DNA of 64,000 bases from Oligoflexia bacterium. Lineage in GTDB: Bacteria > Bdellovibrionota > Bdellovibrionia > JABDDW01. The stretch is taken from positions 1-64,000 of the forward strand of contig JADJXN010000009.1 in the NCBI GenBank assembly GCA_016715815.1, in the 5' to 3' direction. The stretch's first letter is position 1, and every line of letters begins with the position of its first letter. Below, one piece after another: positions 8,854 through 17,457 of this stretch. The translations under genes and the position numbers were made by a program. Under the pieces are notes generated by a model. That model searched no databases, was not told where the DNA came from, and worked only from the letters and a program-made list of their open reading frames with translations.

Positions 8854-9845
8854 TTTGAATCTCCTTCCTCTATTTTATGGTGAGATTCCCCACGTAGCAT
8901 TTTTACAGCATGTGGAATCAAAGTACCAATACACTCTAGACCTTGTTTCACTGCTTTAGGGCTACCCGGAAACAATACGACAAGTGTTTCTTTAACGACA
9001 TACGCTGATGCTCTTGAAAGCCAAGATGTCTTGGTAAACTGAGAACCAAATTGTCTTTGCAACTCACCAAATCCTAATAACTCTTTTGAAGACATATCCT
9101 TAATAATATCTGGGGTGATATCACGATTTGAAATTCCTGTTCCACCAGTTAGAAGCAAAACATTACTCTTCTTCTCCAAAGTTGCACCAACAAGTTTGCG
9201 AAGTGATTCTGCTTCATCCGGAATAATTTTGTAAAACTCTTCAGCCCCCCCTCTCAGCTTACAAAAATTACGTAATAAGGCTCCAGATTCATCTTGATAT
9301 ATGCCCTGACTGGCACGATCACTAAGTGTTCCAACACAAAACTTAATACCTTCAAAACTGGTATCCCTCAAAGAGTGAACAGATGTTGCCAAATAAGCCT
9401 TGGGATGACTCCATAAACCAGATTTACCACCTTCTTTTTTTTGTAAATAAATTTCAGAAATTTCAATTATTGGATCTATAGCTTTAGCTAAATCGTAGAT
9501 TGCCAAAAGACATATGTTAAGGCCTGTGAGGGCTTCCATTTCAACGCCAGTTTTAGCATTACAAATAACTTCACAGTTTGCATGTACTTCGTTAGAACCA
9601 ATATCAAACCATATTCTAACTGAATCAAGAACAAGTGGATGACACAGCGGCAACATATTTGATGTATTTTTAGCCGCCATTATTCCAGCCACTTCGGCTA
9701 TTGCTAAAATGTTTCCCTTAGGGGAATCTCCCTTGGCTATCATTTGCATTGTAACAGAACTAAGACGAATAGATCCTCTAGCTATGGCTCTCCGGCGCGT
9801 AACATCTTTGTTGCCAACATCAACCATTCTATAGTTTTGCATCAT
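8850..9845 (-). CDS. moaC-mogA: bifunctional MoaC - MogA/MoaB fusion
   Basis: The chosen start is the ATG ATG pair at 9845, eight bases after a GGAGG that lies inside the moaA stop region, giving 331 residues. Residues 1-150 are MoaC, which forms cPMP together with MoaA; they contain MLPLCHPL and KTGVEMEALTG with the conserved His and Glu. Residues 165-331 are a MogA/MoaB molybdopterin adenylyltransferase domain with GTLSDRASQG and LTGGTGISNRDITPD. Fused MoaC-MoaB proteins are known in several bacteria. The fusion joins two non-consecutive pathway steps (cPMP synthesis and molybdopterin adenylylation). It sits between moaA and moeA, which supply the neighbouring reactions. Confidence 0.9.
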   Translation of the reverse strand: MMQNYRMVDVGNKDVTRRRAIARGSIRLSSVTMQMIAKGDSPKGNILAIAEVAGIMAAKNTSNMLPLCHPLVLDSVRIWFDIGSNEVHANCEVICNAKTGVEMEALTGLNICLLAIYDLAKAIDPIIEISEIYLQKKEGGKSGLWSHPKAYLATSVHSLRDTSFEGIKFCVGTLSDRASQGIYQDESGALLRNFCKLRGGAEEFYKIIPDEAESLRKLVGATLEKKSNVLLLTGGTGISNRDITPDIIKDMSSKELLGFGELQRQFGSQFTKTSWLSRASAYVVKETLVVLFPGSPKAVKQGLECIGTLIPHAVKMLRGESHHKIEEGDSN

Positions 9846-9846
9846 A

Positions 9847-10818
9847 TTATCCTCCAATAGCTGATAAACTACACATATCGCCAAATAGGCCTTCGTTCAG
9901 CCTATGACTCTGTGGTTTCAATTTAAGTGCGGTGGCAATCATTACTTTGAGCCGCTTGCGATCATCTGAACTCTGTAATAAATCTCGAAGAGAAATATCT
10001 CCTTGTCCAAAAAGACATAAACGCAGACCTCCAACTGAAGACACCCTAAGCCTATTACATGTCGTACAAAAATCCTTGCTATAAGGCGATATAAACCCTA
10101 TTCGCCCAGCAAAATTACTATGATAAAATTCCTTTGCTGGCCCACTCACAGATGTTGAAGCCAGTTGCTCCCAACCTGATTCCCGAAGCTTCTGTTCAAA
10201 TGAGGTTACAGGCAAGTAATGCCTCTCATAATAACTTTTATTATCTCCAGTTTTCATGAGCTCTATAAACCGAATTGAAACAGGTCTTGATTTCGCAAAC
10301 TCCAAGAAATCAAAAAATTCATTATCATTAAGATCCCTCAGCAATACACAGTTCAATTTTACATTTTTAAAGCCTAATCTAAGAGCATGATCGATAGAAT
10401 ATCTAATGTCTCTGCTTTTTTCGGTCCCGCAAATTTCTTTAAATTTACTTTCTTGCATAGAGTCTAAGCTAACATTAAGAGAGTCCAGTCCTGCACATTT
10501 AAGCTTTTCTAAATCCTGTTTAAGTCTAAATCCATTTGTTGTTAGAGCAAGGTGATTAATACCGACAACTTCTTTTAGGGTTTGAATAATTTTAATTAAA
10601 TCTGGTCGGAGAGTTGGTTCTCCACCAGTGAGACGAATTTTTTCAATCCCTAATTCCTTAAAAGCAAAGGCAAGATTGGTGATTTCATTTAAATCAAGAT
10701 ATTTGGCAGAGCAACCTTTATAGCCATTTGGAAGGCAATAGCTACATTTAAAATTACATTTTTCAGTTAATGACAGTCGAAGATATTTAAATTTTCTTGA
10801 ATAATTATCAACTAACAC
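9847..10818 (-). CDS. moaA: GTP 3',8-cyclase (radical SAM)
   Basis: This 323-residue enzyme starts molybdopterin synthesis from GTP. The radical-SAM cluster ligands C21, C25 and C28 (CNFKCSYC) are present. The second 4Fe-4S site is C251, C254 and C268. The protein ends in the MoaA-specific Gly-Gly tail (SAIGG) required for catalysis. The start is a GTG at 10816-10818, directly after the GGAAAGG end of a Moco riboswitch, so translation is probably controlled by the cofactor. It is the first gene of the Moco part of the operon. Confidence 0.94.
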   Translation of the reverse strand: MLVDNYSRKFKYLRLSLTEKCNFKCSYCLPNGYKGCSAKYLDLNEITNLAFAFKELGIEKIRLTGGEPTLRPDLIKIIQTLKEVVGINHLALTTNGFRLKQDLEKLKCAGLDSLNVSLDSMQESKFKEICGTEKSRDIRYSIDHALRLGFKNVKLNCVLLRDLNDNEFFDFLEFAKSRPVSIRFIELMKTGDNKSYYERHYLPVTSFEQKLRESGWEQLASTSVSGPAKEFYHSNFAGRIGFISPYSKDFCTTCNRLRVSSVGGLRLCLFGQGDISLRDLLQSSDDRKRLKVMIATALKLKPQSHRLNEGLFGDMCSLSAIGG

Positions 10819-10936
10819 TTTCCATCCTTTCCTCTTGGGAGGCTATTGAGTTTCCTCTTTAACCCTGGCGAACTTTTGTTCGCGGCCCAGTATCCATATT
10901 GACTTGCAACTTAGAACACTGGGCTCGGTGTAGTTC
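10819..10936 (-). promoter_or_regulatory. Moco (molybdenum cofactor) riboswitch upstream of moaA
   Basis: The 118-base gap between the chaperone gene and moaA contains the hallmarks of the Moco RNA motif on the minus strand. A GCCCAGT/ACTGGGC stem comes first, then a GCGAAC-AAAA-GTTCGC hairpin. Next come CCAGGG, a GAG-GAAA-CTC tetraloop hairpin, GCCTCCC, and finally GGAAAGG. The same order (CCAGGG, GNRA-type hairpin, CCTCCC, GGAAAGG) occurs before E. coli moaA. The last GGAAAGG is the ribosome-binding site of moaA (GTG start 12 bases on), so ligand binding likely masks translation initiation. The placement uncouples the enzyme genes upstream from the cofactor genes downstream. Confidence 0.85.
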
Positions 10937-11629
10937 CTATTTATTTACCGCAATGGAACCACCACAACATACTGCTTCTGCTTCAGTCTGAGAACTAAAC
11001 CACCTTGCCACATCAGGGTTCACTCCTATCCGATAGCATTCCTGCATCACAATTTTTTCAACCCATTTTAAAATATGGCTATAGGTTTCAGAGGATTTAA
11101 CTCCATCTCGATCTAAAATTGCGCTCACAAACCGACCAAGATGAGAGTTCATAAATTTTCTCATTCCATCAAGCACAACTTCACATCCGTTTTGGTCATT
11201 GACTTGCTCAAGATACATATATTTCATCATCAGAAGGCTATAGAACTCCAATTCAACTGAAATATGATCTACCATATCTCGATCCCCATCTTCATTCATT
11301 TCAAAGCTAAATGCTCTATAGAATCCAGCTATATCAGAAAGCTCAGTTGCTTTAAACATGGCTCGCTCACGTCCGTACTCAGTCTCATAGAGGGGGTTAA
11401 GTGACTTTGATTGATCAAAAATGGAAATATACTCTGATCTTAGGTCATCCACTGCATTTGAATTAGTGGACAGCAGCCTTATTTTTTCATTTAGTACTGA
11501 TGGAAGGGATATAGACGCATCGTCAAGCAGTTCTCTCAATGAAACCTGAAAATCCGCATCTGGATATGAAGTCAAAATTGAGGCAAATACAAGCGGACCC
11601 GGATTTGTTTTTGATTTAATTTTTTCCAT
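10937..11629 (-). CDS. TorD/NarJ-like molybdoenzyme maturation chaperone (delta subunit)
   Basis: The 230-residue soluble, mostly helical protein is encoded directly after the gamma subunit, as is usual for type II DMSO-reductase operons. It shows the TorD/DmsD/NarJ pattern: an acidic YISIFD segment, PLYETEYGRERAMFKATELSDIAGFYRAF near residues 79-107, and a DHISVELEFYSLLMMKYMYL segment. The PLYETEYG and DHISVELEF motifs are the best family markers. Such chaperones bind the Tat signal of the catalytic subunit and hold it until the Mo cofactor is inserted. The C-terminus ends in a cysteine pair (AVCCGG) of unknown meaning. Confidence 0.8.
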   Translation of the reverse strand: MEKIKSKTNPGPLVFASILTSYPDADFQVSLRELLDDASISLPSVLNEKIRLLSTNSNAVDDLRSEYISIFDQSKSLNPLYETEYGRERAMFKATELSDIAGFYRAFSFEMNEDGDRDMVDHISVELEFYSLLMMKYMYLEQVNDQNGCEVVLDGMRKFMNSHLGRFVSAILDRDGVKSSETYSHILKWVEKIVMQECYRIGVNPDVARWFSSQTEAEAVCCGGSIAVNK

Positions 11630-11642
11630 TTTATATCTCCTG

Positions 11643-12491
11643 TCACTTTTCCAGAATGTTAACTGGCGTCCATGTCATTGTAAGTGACTTAATAGCGCCA
11701 ATTTCCTTTTTACCACCTTGCCAAATAGCAAATGCAATATGACTTTTCCTTCCAATATGGAGTTTAGAACCATTTTCATAAATAAGTGGCCGTGCAATAT
11801 ATACTATCCACTCGCCTTTTTTCCATTCACCAAATCCTTGAGCTAGTTGATATTCTGAAACTGCAGAAGAACCAAATCCCTCCGCAAATATTTCATCAAC
11901 TCCAGTCTTTGGAAATGATTGGGGGTTGCCTGCTGCTGTTCCTCCCACAAATGCCTCTTTTTGCTCTTTAGTAGCCTCCCTAAAGTTTCCTTTCTCCTTA
12001 AATTCCATTGGATACATATCCGTTGTCATATTTGGATAAATTTGATCAATCGACTTCATGCCATTTTTTGCATCTAGTTGATACTGATATTTCCAGTGAA
12101 ATATGTGAACTGGGTCGCCTTTCCCTCCCATCATTATTGGTGGAGTCTCCTCATTGCTTTTTACCGGAAACTGTAATGCCGCTGCATCTGAAAATGTGGC
12201 CAACTTTTCTGATTCACTTACTTCGCTGTCTTTCCATCTAAGTCTAAATGCAATCCACTTTCCATCGTGTACTGCTGACACTCTAATCACTGATGTTTCT
12301 GTTTTTTTGGGCTTAGGAACTATCATTGGTTGTCCTATAAGAGTTATACTTTGATCTAAGTTTTGCCCTTTCCAAATTGATTTACTTCTAAAATCCTTGT
12401 CAAGATTTCCATAAATTTTTACTACATTAATATCAGCCCAACATTCCATGCTGGCTGTACATAAAATTAAGATTAGCAATTTGATTTTCAT
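11643..12491 (-). CDS. haem-b-binding gamma subunit of a type II DMSO reductase-family enzyme (EB_dh/NxrC-like)
   Basis: The 282-residue protein has a Sec signal peptide (residues 1-19, ending CWA before D), so it is periplasmic. The mature part resembles the ethylbenzene-dehydrogenase/SerC/DdhC/NxrC haem-b domain. It has a beta-rich start containing DGKWIAFRLRWKD, then a PVHIFHWKYQ segment, and a C-terminal HIGRKSHIAFAIWQGGKKE segment. In the family the haem iron is held by Met and Lys; the exact ligands cannot be fixed here. It would pass electrons between the beta-subunit clusters and a soluble cytochrome. Its presence, with no NarI-type membrane cytochrome b, argues for a periplasmic soluble complex. 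Confidence 0.82.
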   Translation of the reverse strand: MKIKLLILILCTASMECWADINVVKIYGNLDKDFRSKSIWKGQNLDQSITLIGQPMIVPKPKKTETSVIRVSAVHDGKWIAFRLRWKDSEVSESEKLATFSDAAALQFPVKSNEETPPIMMGGKGDPVHIFHWKYQYQLDAKNGMKSIDQIYPNMTTDMYPMEFKEKGNFREATKEQKEAFVGGTAAGNPQSFPKTGVDEIFAEGFGSSAVSEYQLAQGFGEWKKGEWIVYIARPLIYENGSKLHIGRKSHIAFAIWQGGKKEIGAIKSLTMTWTPVNILEK

Positions 12492-12498
12492 AATAACC

Positions 12499-13629
12499 TC
12501 ATGGAGTGTTGTTTCTGGAAGATCCTAGCTTTTCATCAAAAGCTGGCCGTATAAAAATTTGTTCTTTAATAGGAACATGTACAATTTCATCACCCTTTTC
12601 ATCAAAAGCATATGCAATACCAGACTTGACATTGAAGTCATGAATGATTCTATCTGTACTGCCCATTAGAACTAAGAGACCCTGTGCAATTGGATCATCT
12701 TTTAATTTACGATATGTCTCTATTGCAGAGTCTACATTTGGTCCAAACATCTGAGTGAGATATTCCCGATCAGCATGAATTGGTGGAATATAGTAGATAT
12801 TTGGCTCCAGACCTAATTGCGGATAGTAAGGTAAAGCCAAACCTGTTTTATGAACAAGGTAGTCAACAGGGTTATTACTTCGTGCTTTCCAAGGCGGATT
12901 AATAAAACCCATTATTCTAATTTTACCAATACAATTTGTTACACATCTTGGTTGATAACCTTGTTCAACAAAGGGATAGCAGCCAATACATTTTTCACTG
13001 ATACGAGTGTGAGCGTTGTACATTGATTTTTTGTAAGGGCATGCTTTTACACATTCCCCATAACCCTTACATCGTGATTGATCTATAAGTACAATCCCAT
13101 CTTCTTGCCTCTTATAAATAGCTTTACGCGGACAGGCTGCTAAGCAGGCCGGATAAGTACAATGCGCACAAGTTCTTGGTAAATAAAAAAACCATCTGTC
13201 ATGTTGCAGAGAAATGTAGTCACCCTTATTAACTTGTCCAGCGCAATCATCTTCTCCGTGATTTGGATACATCCAATCTTTATCTTCAGGTGCAAAGTGA
13301 GCTGCGCGTTCATTGCTTTCGGCAGCTTCAAAAATAGTTTTTCCGTAATATGGCTTTTTCTTTTCCCATTCCTGGTGACCAAGGCGCTCTAATACCTTCA
13401 CATCCCATGCAAGGGGATACGAACCATAAGGTTTAGTCTCTACATTGTTCCAAAACATGTACTCTTGCCCCTTACCGCTTGTCCAAGTTGTTTTGCAAGC
13501 CAAAGAACATGTCTGGCAGGCAATACATTTGTTAAGATCAAAAACGATAGCCCATTGCTTTTTAGGCCGGTTCTCATCGTAGGGGTATTCCATTTCTCTA
13601 TTTATTTGCCAATTTTTTACTTTTGCCAT
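12499..13629 (-). CDS. iron-sulfur beta subunit (NarH/NxrB-like)
   Basis: This 376-residue electron-transfer subunit has four cysteine clusters: C35/C38/C41/C45, C154/C157/C162/C166, C187/C193/C197 and C214/C217/C229/C233. The third group has Y190 where a fourth cysteine would be, parallel to the tryptophan of NarH, predicting one 3Fe-4S and three 4Fe-4S centres. This pattern is standard for beta subunits of nitrate reductase, nitrite oxidoreductase, selenate/chlorate reductase and ethylbenzene dehydrogenase. It is shorter than respiratory NarH and close in size to periplasmic type II beta subunits. There is no signal peptide; it would be carried through Tat with the alpha subunit. It starts 21 bases after the alpha stop. 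Confidence 0.92.
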   Translation of the reverse strand: MAKVKNWQINREMEYPYDENRPKKQWAIVFDLNKCIACQTCSLACKTTWTSGKGQEYMFWNNVETKPYGSYPLAWDVKVLERLGHQEWEKKKPYYGKTIFEAAESNERAAHFAPEDKDWMYPNHGEDDCAGQVNKGDYISLQHDRWFFYLPRTCAHCTYPACLAACPRKAIYKRQEDGIVLIDQSRCKGYGECVKACPYKKSMYNAHTRISEKCIGCYPFVEQGYQPRCVTNCIGKIRIMGFINPPWKARSNNPVDYLVHKTGLALPYYPQLGLEPNIYYIPPIHADREYLTQMFGPNVDSAIETYRKLKDDPIAQGLLVLMGSTDRIIHDFNVKSGIAYAFDEKGDEIVHVPIKEQIFIRPAFDEKLGSSRNNTP

Positions 13630-13650
13630 AATTCCTCCGATAATTTTGAC

Positions 13651-16600
13651 CTAAGATTTCTTCCTTTTCATAAAGCCACCCTTCAGATACTGCCTCATCG
13701 CTTTATTTTCATAAGTCGGCCTATAACCAAGTTCAGCAGGTCTAAACTTTCCTTTTCCATCAAGGCCTCCAGGTTCAGCTTTAGTTATTTTAACAAAAGC
13801 CTCTCGTGGAGCACCAATTACGCAATGAATATCGGGTTCAAAACCTTTATCTATTCCTTGTCCAAACATTGTTTTATGTACCAATGTTTCTGTTTCAAGA
13901 GTGGGTCTAAGCCATGCCCTTGTTGCACTCTGATGGCTGCCATATCTGTACATTGCTTGATAGTTAGTTTCTGGTGATTTTGCCAACCCATCAGCACGTG
14001 TTTCATGCCCCTTCACGCTGCCAAATGTAGCACCATACATATTGTGCCATGTTCTAGCTATGCCTCGGGGAGTTCCCGGGTAGTACCTAGCTCTTAAAAG
14101 AAGACGTGCAACTTTGTAGTCCTCGGTCCCTTTTTTCCACCCACGAAACGGCCTATCTTCAGGATCTGCGTCAATGTAAACATAATCTCCATCTTCAACA
14201 CCAAGAGCTTTTGCATCTAAAGGGTTAATGTCTACATAACCCTCTGTAACAAACGGAAGTCGCTTATCATGACGATATACATCACCAAAAGGTCCAAAAA
14301 ATACTGAATTGAAGTCCGTATCAATAGGTGTTGAGTGAGCTCCGTGACGATATTTTGGCGTGTGATAAACGTGTGAAAATTGAAGTTTAATCTTAAGAGG
14401 ATGTTTTGAATTTAACATCTCATCACCACTCATAACCACGTTTCGCACTTGTCGTTTCTCGCAAGAAAGATCTTTAGATGAAAAACCCCATGTTTCAGGT
14501 TTTGTTGGACGAATTGCCTCGTGTTTTTCCGCCAAAATAACGTTTGGCTCGTAATGGGTAGAGTCTATGGGTTCGCGGTACACAACTAAATTTTCGCCAT
14601 GCTCAATAAACTCTGGTTCAAACCTGTAAAATTCTAATCGCCCAGACTTAGTATGCCACGGATCTTCACCTTGAGCCTGCTCATAGGATGAGGCTCGAGG
14701 ATATGTTCGCATGTTCAAAAGCCCCGGGATACCCTGCTTTGCCTTCTCGTGAAGTTCACTAAATTTATAGCCCTTTAAGGAGTTGGAGGCATTAATAATT
14801 CTTTGAAGATATTCATCAACTTTTTTCTCCCAAACGAACTTAAACCCATCATTTAATCTTGGCTCATTAATTTGTTCAGCTAACGCCTTAGCTACCCCCG
14901 CAATGATCTCCAAATCTGACTTGGTATCAAAAATTCTTGGAAGTGGCGTTTCAGGATAAATTTGAACAAATGGGTTTGTACAAGAAGCCGTCATGTCGGG
15001 CACTTTAGTTTCTGCCCAACTGTCAACCGCATAGACCACGTCTGCATATTCACAAGAGCCAGTCCACCACCAATCAGAGTAGGCAATAAATTCAACTTTT
15101 GGCAAAGTGTTCATGACTACATCATAGTGCCATTTAATATTTCCAATTGTTGAGTTGGAATTACTGTTCCACATGAATTTTGTTGGTGTTGGCATATGGC
15201 CTGCGCCAGTAAACATTTTGTTCCCATGTTTATTAGGTCTTTGGCCATAATTGAAGTAATGAATGGATTCATACTTTGAAAACTTCCTAATTTTAGGCTT
15301 TCCATTAGCCTCAAGATTCAAATTGAATGGATCCTCAAATGTATAGGCAGGCTGACCATCTATAATTGCTGCGCGGTAATTTCCTGCATAACTTCCAACA
15401 TTTCCCCCAGGAAATCCTACGTTTCGAGTTAATGCAGCGACTAGAAAGATAGCTCTGTCTTTTAAATCGGCATTAAAGAATTGATTAGGTCCCATTCCTA
15501 CGGCAAATAACGTTTTCTCTTTATTTGCTGCTATCATTTCTGCAAACTTAACAATTCCTTTCACAGGACACCCTGTAACAGCACTTGTCTTTTCTGGTGT
15601 AAAGTTTTTGTTTAAGTACTCTTCCATCATGTGAAAGCTTGAGCGCACTTTTACAGACTTACCATTTAATAATTTAACGGTAGTACTTGTGCTTAACTTC
15701 GGAGAGACACCTAGTTTGTCAAAATTGGGGCCAAAATCATCGCGTGTAACAGGCACTAATTTACCACTTTTGTCCATGACCACATAAGGTTGAAAGTCAT
15801 CTTTCATCTTTTCTGGAGCAGACTGTTGCTTTTTACTTCCGGGAGGTAATTTTTCTCCCTTTTTCAAAAATTTGATACTTTCCAATTCAGGATTTTGATA
15901 TCCCTCTATGACATCTTGAGGCCGCAATGGTTGAAGTGTATCTAAGCGAATTAAAAATGGAAGATCTGTATTCTTTGCTACCCAGTTTTTGTCGTGCAGA
16001 TTTTTACTAATAATAACCTGCGCCAAGCCCAACGCAAACGCAGGGTCTGAACCAGGGCGAATAATTGCTACGTCATCACACTTTGAGGCCGTTGCACTAT
16101 ATTCAACAGTAACTGCCGCAATTTTTGCACCCTTCATACGCGCTTCTGTCATCCAGTGTGAATCTGGCATTTTGGTTGTAATCCAATTCATTCCCCATGG
16201 AATAATAAGGTTAGCATACTCGGTAGAAAATAAATCAAAATCATTGGTTTGCGCTCCAGTCACCATTGGATGGCCTGGAGGCAAATCTGTGTGCCAGCTG
16301 TAAGAATCCCACCCACGAGCTGAAGCAGCTTTATCTGGCTCAACTCCTCTGATCTTAGAATCCATCAGTGCCAATAAATTAGCAAACCGATAGAATCCAA
16401 ATAATCTAGTTGACCCAAGAAATGCCATACCTCCTCTTAGCTTGAAGCTCTGTACTCCTGCCCCCCCCATTGCTTGAATCATTTCTTCTTCATAGCCCTG
16501 AGCCCGCAAGTATTCTTCACCTTTTTTTCCATTGTAAGTTCTGGCTATATTTTCCGCTGCTTTTGCAGTGATTTTATTTACTTCATCCCAACTAACCCTG

Positions 16601-17124
16601 AGCCATTTATCTTTCCCCCTTTGAAAATATTTTGGGTCAGGTCTTCCTGTTTTTGAATCTCTAGGAAACCCAGCATCAACCCAGTCTTTAAACCCTCTTC
16701 TCACCATTGGAGCTTTCACTCGCCTATCACCGTAAACCCGTCTTACTAATGAAAGCCCCTTTTGGCAAATGCGAGGGTCCCATCGATGTGACGACTGACT
16801 TCCATACAAATCTTTTGCTTTGCCATAGCCAAATGAAGGACCAATTCGAAGCACTACTCCATTTTTTGTGTAGGCTTTGAGCAAGCAGTTGTGGGTGTCA
16901 TTTGGGGCACATAAAAAATGGTACTCACTGTCTGTTTTAAAAATATCTCGATAAACTTTTTCCCAATCACGATTCGGATACTGGGCAAGGGGATTATCTA
17001 TTATTGTTGGCTTAAAGTATTTCAGCGGCCCAGCAAATACATTTGTACTTGCCAAAATAGTCGCTCCAGCTGCTGTTCCCTTCAGAAAAGCCCTTCGGTT
17101 TAATTCATTCTTTTTGTTAGACAT
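13651..17124 (-). CDS. periplasmic molybdopterin oxidoreductase catalytic subunit (NarG/NxrA-like, type II DMSO reductase family)
   Basis: The 1157-residue catalytic subunit has a Tat signal at the start (NRRAFLKG, residues 9-16, then a weakly hydrophobic stretch to AG at 31-32). The FS0 iron-sulfur site reads C72-x3-D76-x3-C80 with C120, so the NarG pattern His-x3-Cys-x3-Cys-Cys is altered to Cys/Asp. D280 in HTDLPPGHP is the probable molybdenum ligand, making it a type II enzyme. Length and the CAPNDTHNC motif resemble, from memory, nitrite oxidoreductases of Nitrospira and anammox bacteria and related periplasmic nitrate reductases more than E. coli NarG (1247) or selenate/chlorate enzymes (about 915). 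Whether it reduces nitrate, oxidises nitrite or uses another oxyanion cannot be decided here. A GAGGAG ribosome-binding site precedes the ATG. Confidence 0.88.
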   Translation of the reverse strand: MSNKKNELNRRAFLKGTAAGATILASTNVFAGPLKYFKPTIIDNPLAQYPNRDWEKVYRDIFKTDSEYHFLCAPNDTHNCLLKAYTKNGVVLRIGPSFGYGKAKDLYGSQSSHRWDPRICQKGLSLVRRVYGDRRVKAPMVRRGFKDWVDAGFPRDSKTGRPDPKYFQRGKDKWLRVSWDEVNKITAKAAENIARTYNGKKGEEYLRAQGYEEEMIQAMGGAGVQSFKLRGGMAFLGSTRLFGFYRFANLLALMDSKIRGVEPDKAASARGWDSYSWHTDLPPGHPMVTGAQTNDFDLFSTEYANLIIPWGMNWITTKMPDSHWMTEARMKGAKIAAVTVEYSATASKCDDVAIIRPGSDPAFALGLAQVIISKNLHDKNWVAKNTDLPFLIRLDTLQPLRPQDVIEGYQNPELESIKFLKKGEKLPPGSKKQQSAPEKMKDDFQPYVVMDKSGKLVPVTRDDFGPNFDKLGVSPKLSTSTTVKLLNGKSVKVRSSFHMMEEYLNKNFTPEKTSAVTGCPVKGIVKFAEMIAANKEKTLFAVGMGPNQFFNADLKDRAIFLVAALTRNVGFPGGNVGSYAGNYRAAIIDGQPAYTFEDPFNLNLEANGKPKIRKFSKYESIHYFNYGQRPNKHGNKMFTGAGHMPTPTKFMWNSNSNSTIGNIKWHYDVVMNTLPKVEFIAYSDWWWTGSCEYADVVYAVDSWAETKVPDMTASCTNPFVQIYPETPLPRIFDTKSDLEIIAGVAKALAEQINEPRLNDGFKFVWEKKVDEYLQRIINASNSLKGYKFSELHEKAKQGIPGLLNMRTYPRASSYEQAQGEDPWHTKSGRLEFYRFEPEFIEHGENLVVYREPIDSTHYEPNVILAEKHEAIRPTKPETWGFSSKDLSCEKRQVRNVVMSGDEMLNSKHPLKIKLQFSHVYHTPKYRHGAHSTPIDTDFNSVFFGPFGDVYRHDKRLPFVTEGYVDINPLDAKALGVEDGDYVYIDADPEDRPFRGWKKGTEDYKVARLLLRARYYPGTPRGIARTWHNMYGATFGSVKGHETRADGLAKSPETNYQAMYRYGSHQSATRAWLRPTLETETLVHKTMFGQGIDKGFEPDIHCVIGAPREAFVKITKAEPGGLDGKGKFRPAELGYRPTYENKAMRQYLKGGFMKRKKS

Positions 17125-17133
17125 ATAAACTCC

Positions 17134-17457
17134 TCATATGTTGTAAATTTCTCCAGTAAATATAGATAATACTGCCGCTGACGGCCAAACCTCGTTTAAA
17201 TGGGCTTGCAAAAGCCCGCTGCCGCTGAGGGAAAGTTTAAAATTTATGTTTCCATTAACTTCTCGGAGCCGCACCCCTTCAGGCAGCGATTCCACTATTA
17301 AATCTCTTCCCTTTAAATTAATTTTTGTTGTTGAATAAACAGGAAAAACTGCAAGATGGCCCAAGATTAATACATCTTCATTAACAACATTGGTTTTATT
17401 TACTTTCACCTTTGAAATTATTGTTCTAAAAAAATCTCGTCGTGAATTACGTATCAT
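17134..17457 (-). CDS. unknown 107-residue protein of the molybdoenzyme operon
   Basis: No family is recognised. The protein starts MIRNSRRDFFRTI, which looks like the n-region of a Tat signal, but charged residues (SKVKVNKTN) follow instead of a hydrophobic core, so export is unlikely as drawn. The remainder is beta-prone (PVYSTTKINLKGRDLIVESL; NGNINFKLSLSGSG), about 80 residues. Its start overlaps the stop of the upstream 263-residue gene as ATGA and its stop lies nine bases before the catalytic subunit start, indicating one transcript and coupled translation. I infer an accessory or assembly role for the enzyme; nothing more can be supported. Confidence 0.7.
   Translation of the reverse strand: MIRNSRRDFFRTIISKVKVNKTNVVNEDVLILGHLAVFPVYSTTKINLKGRDLIVESLPEGVRLREVNGNINFKLSLSGSGLLQAHLNEVWPSAAVLSIFTGEIYNI

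Noticed and set aside
13140..13977. Plus-strand frames inside the beta and alpha subunit genes
   Set aside because: They are shadows of strongly coding minus-strand genes and contain no domain of their own.
17419..17457. Tat signal peptide on the 107-residue protein
   Set aside because: SRRDFF is present, but a charged stretch follows instead of a hydrophobic core.
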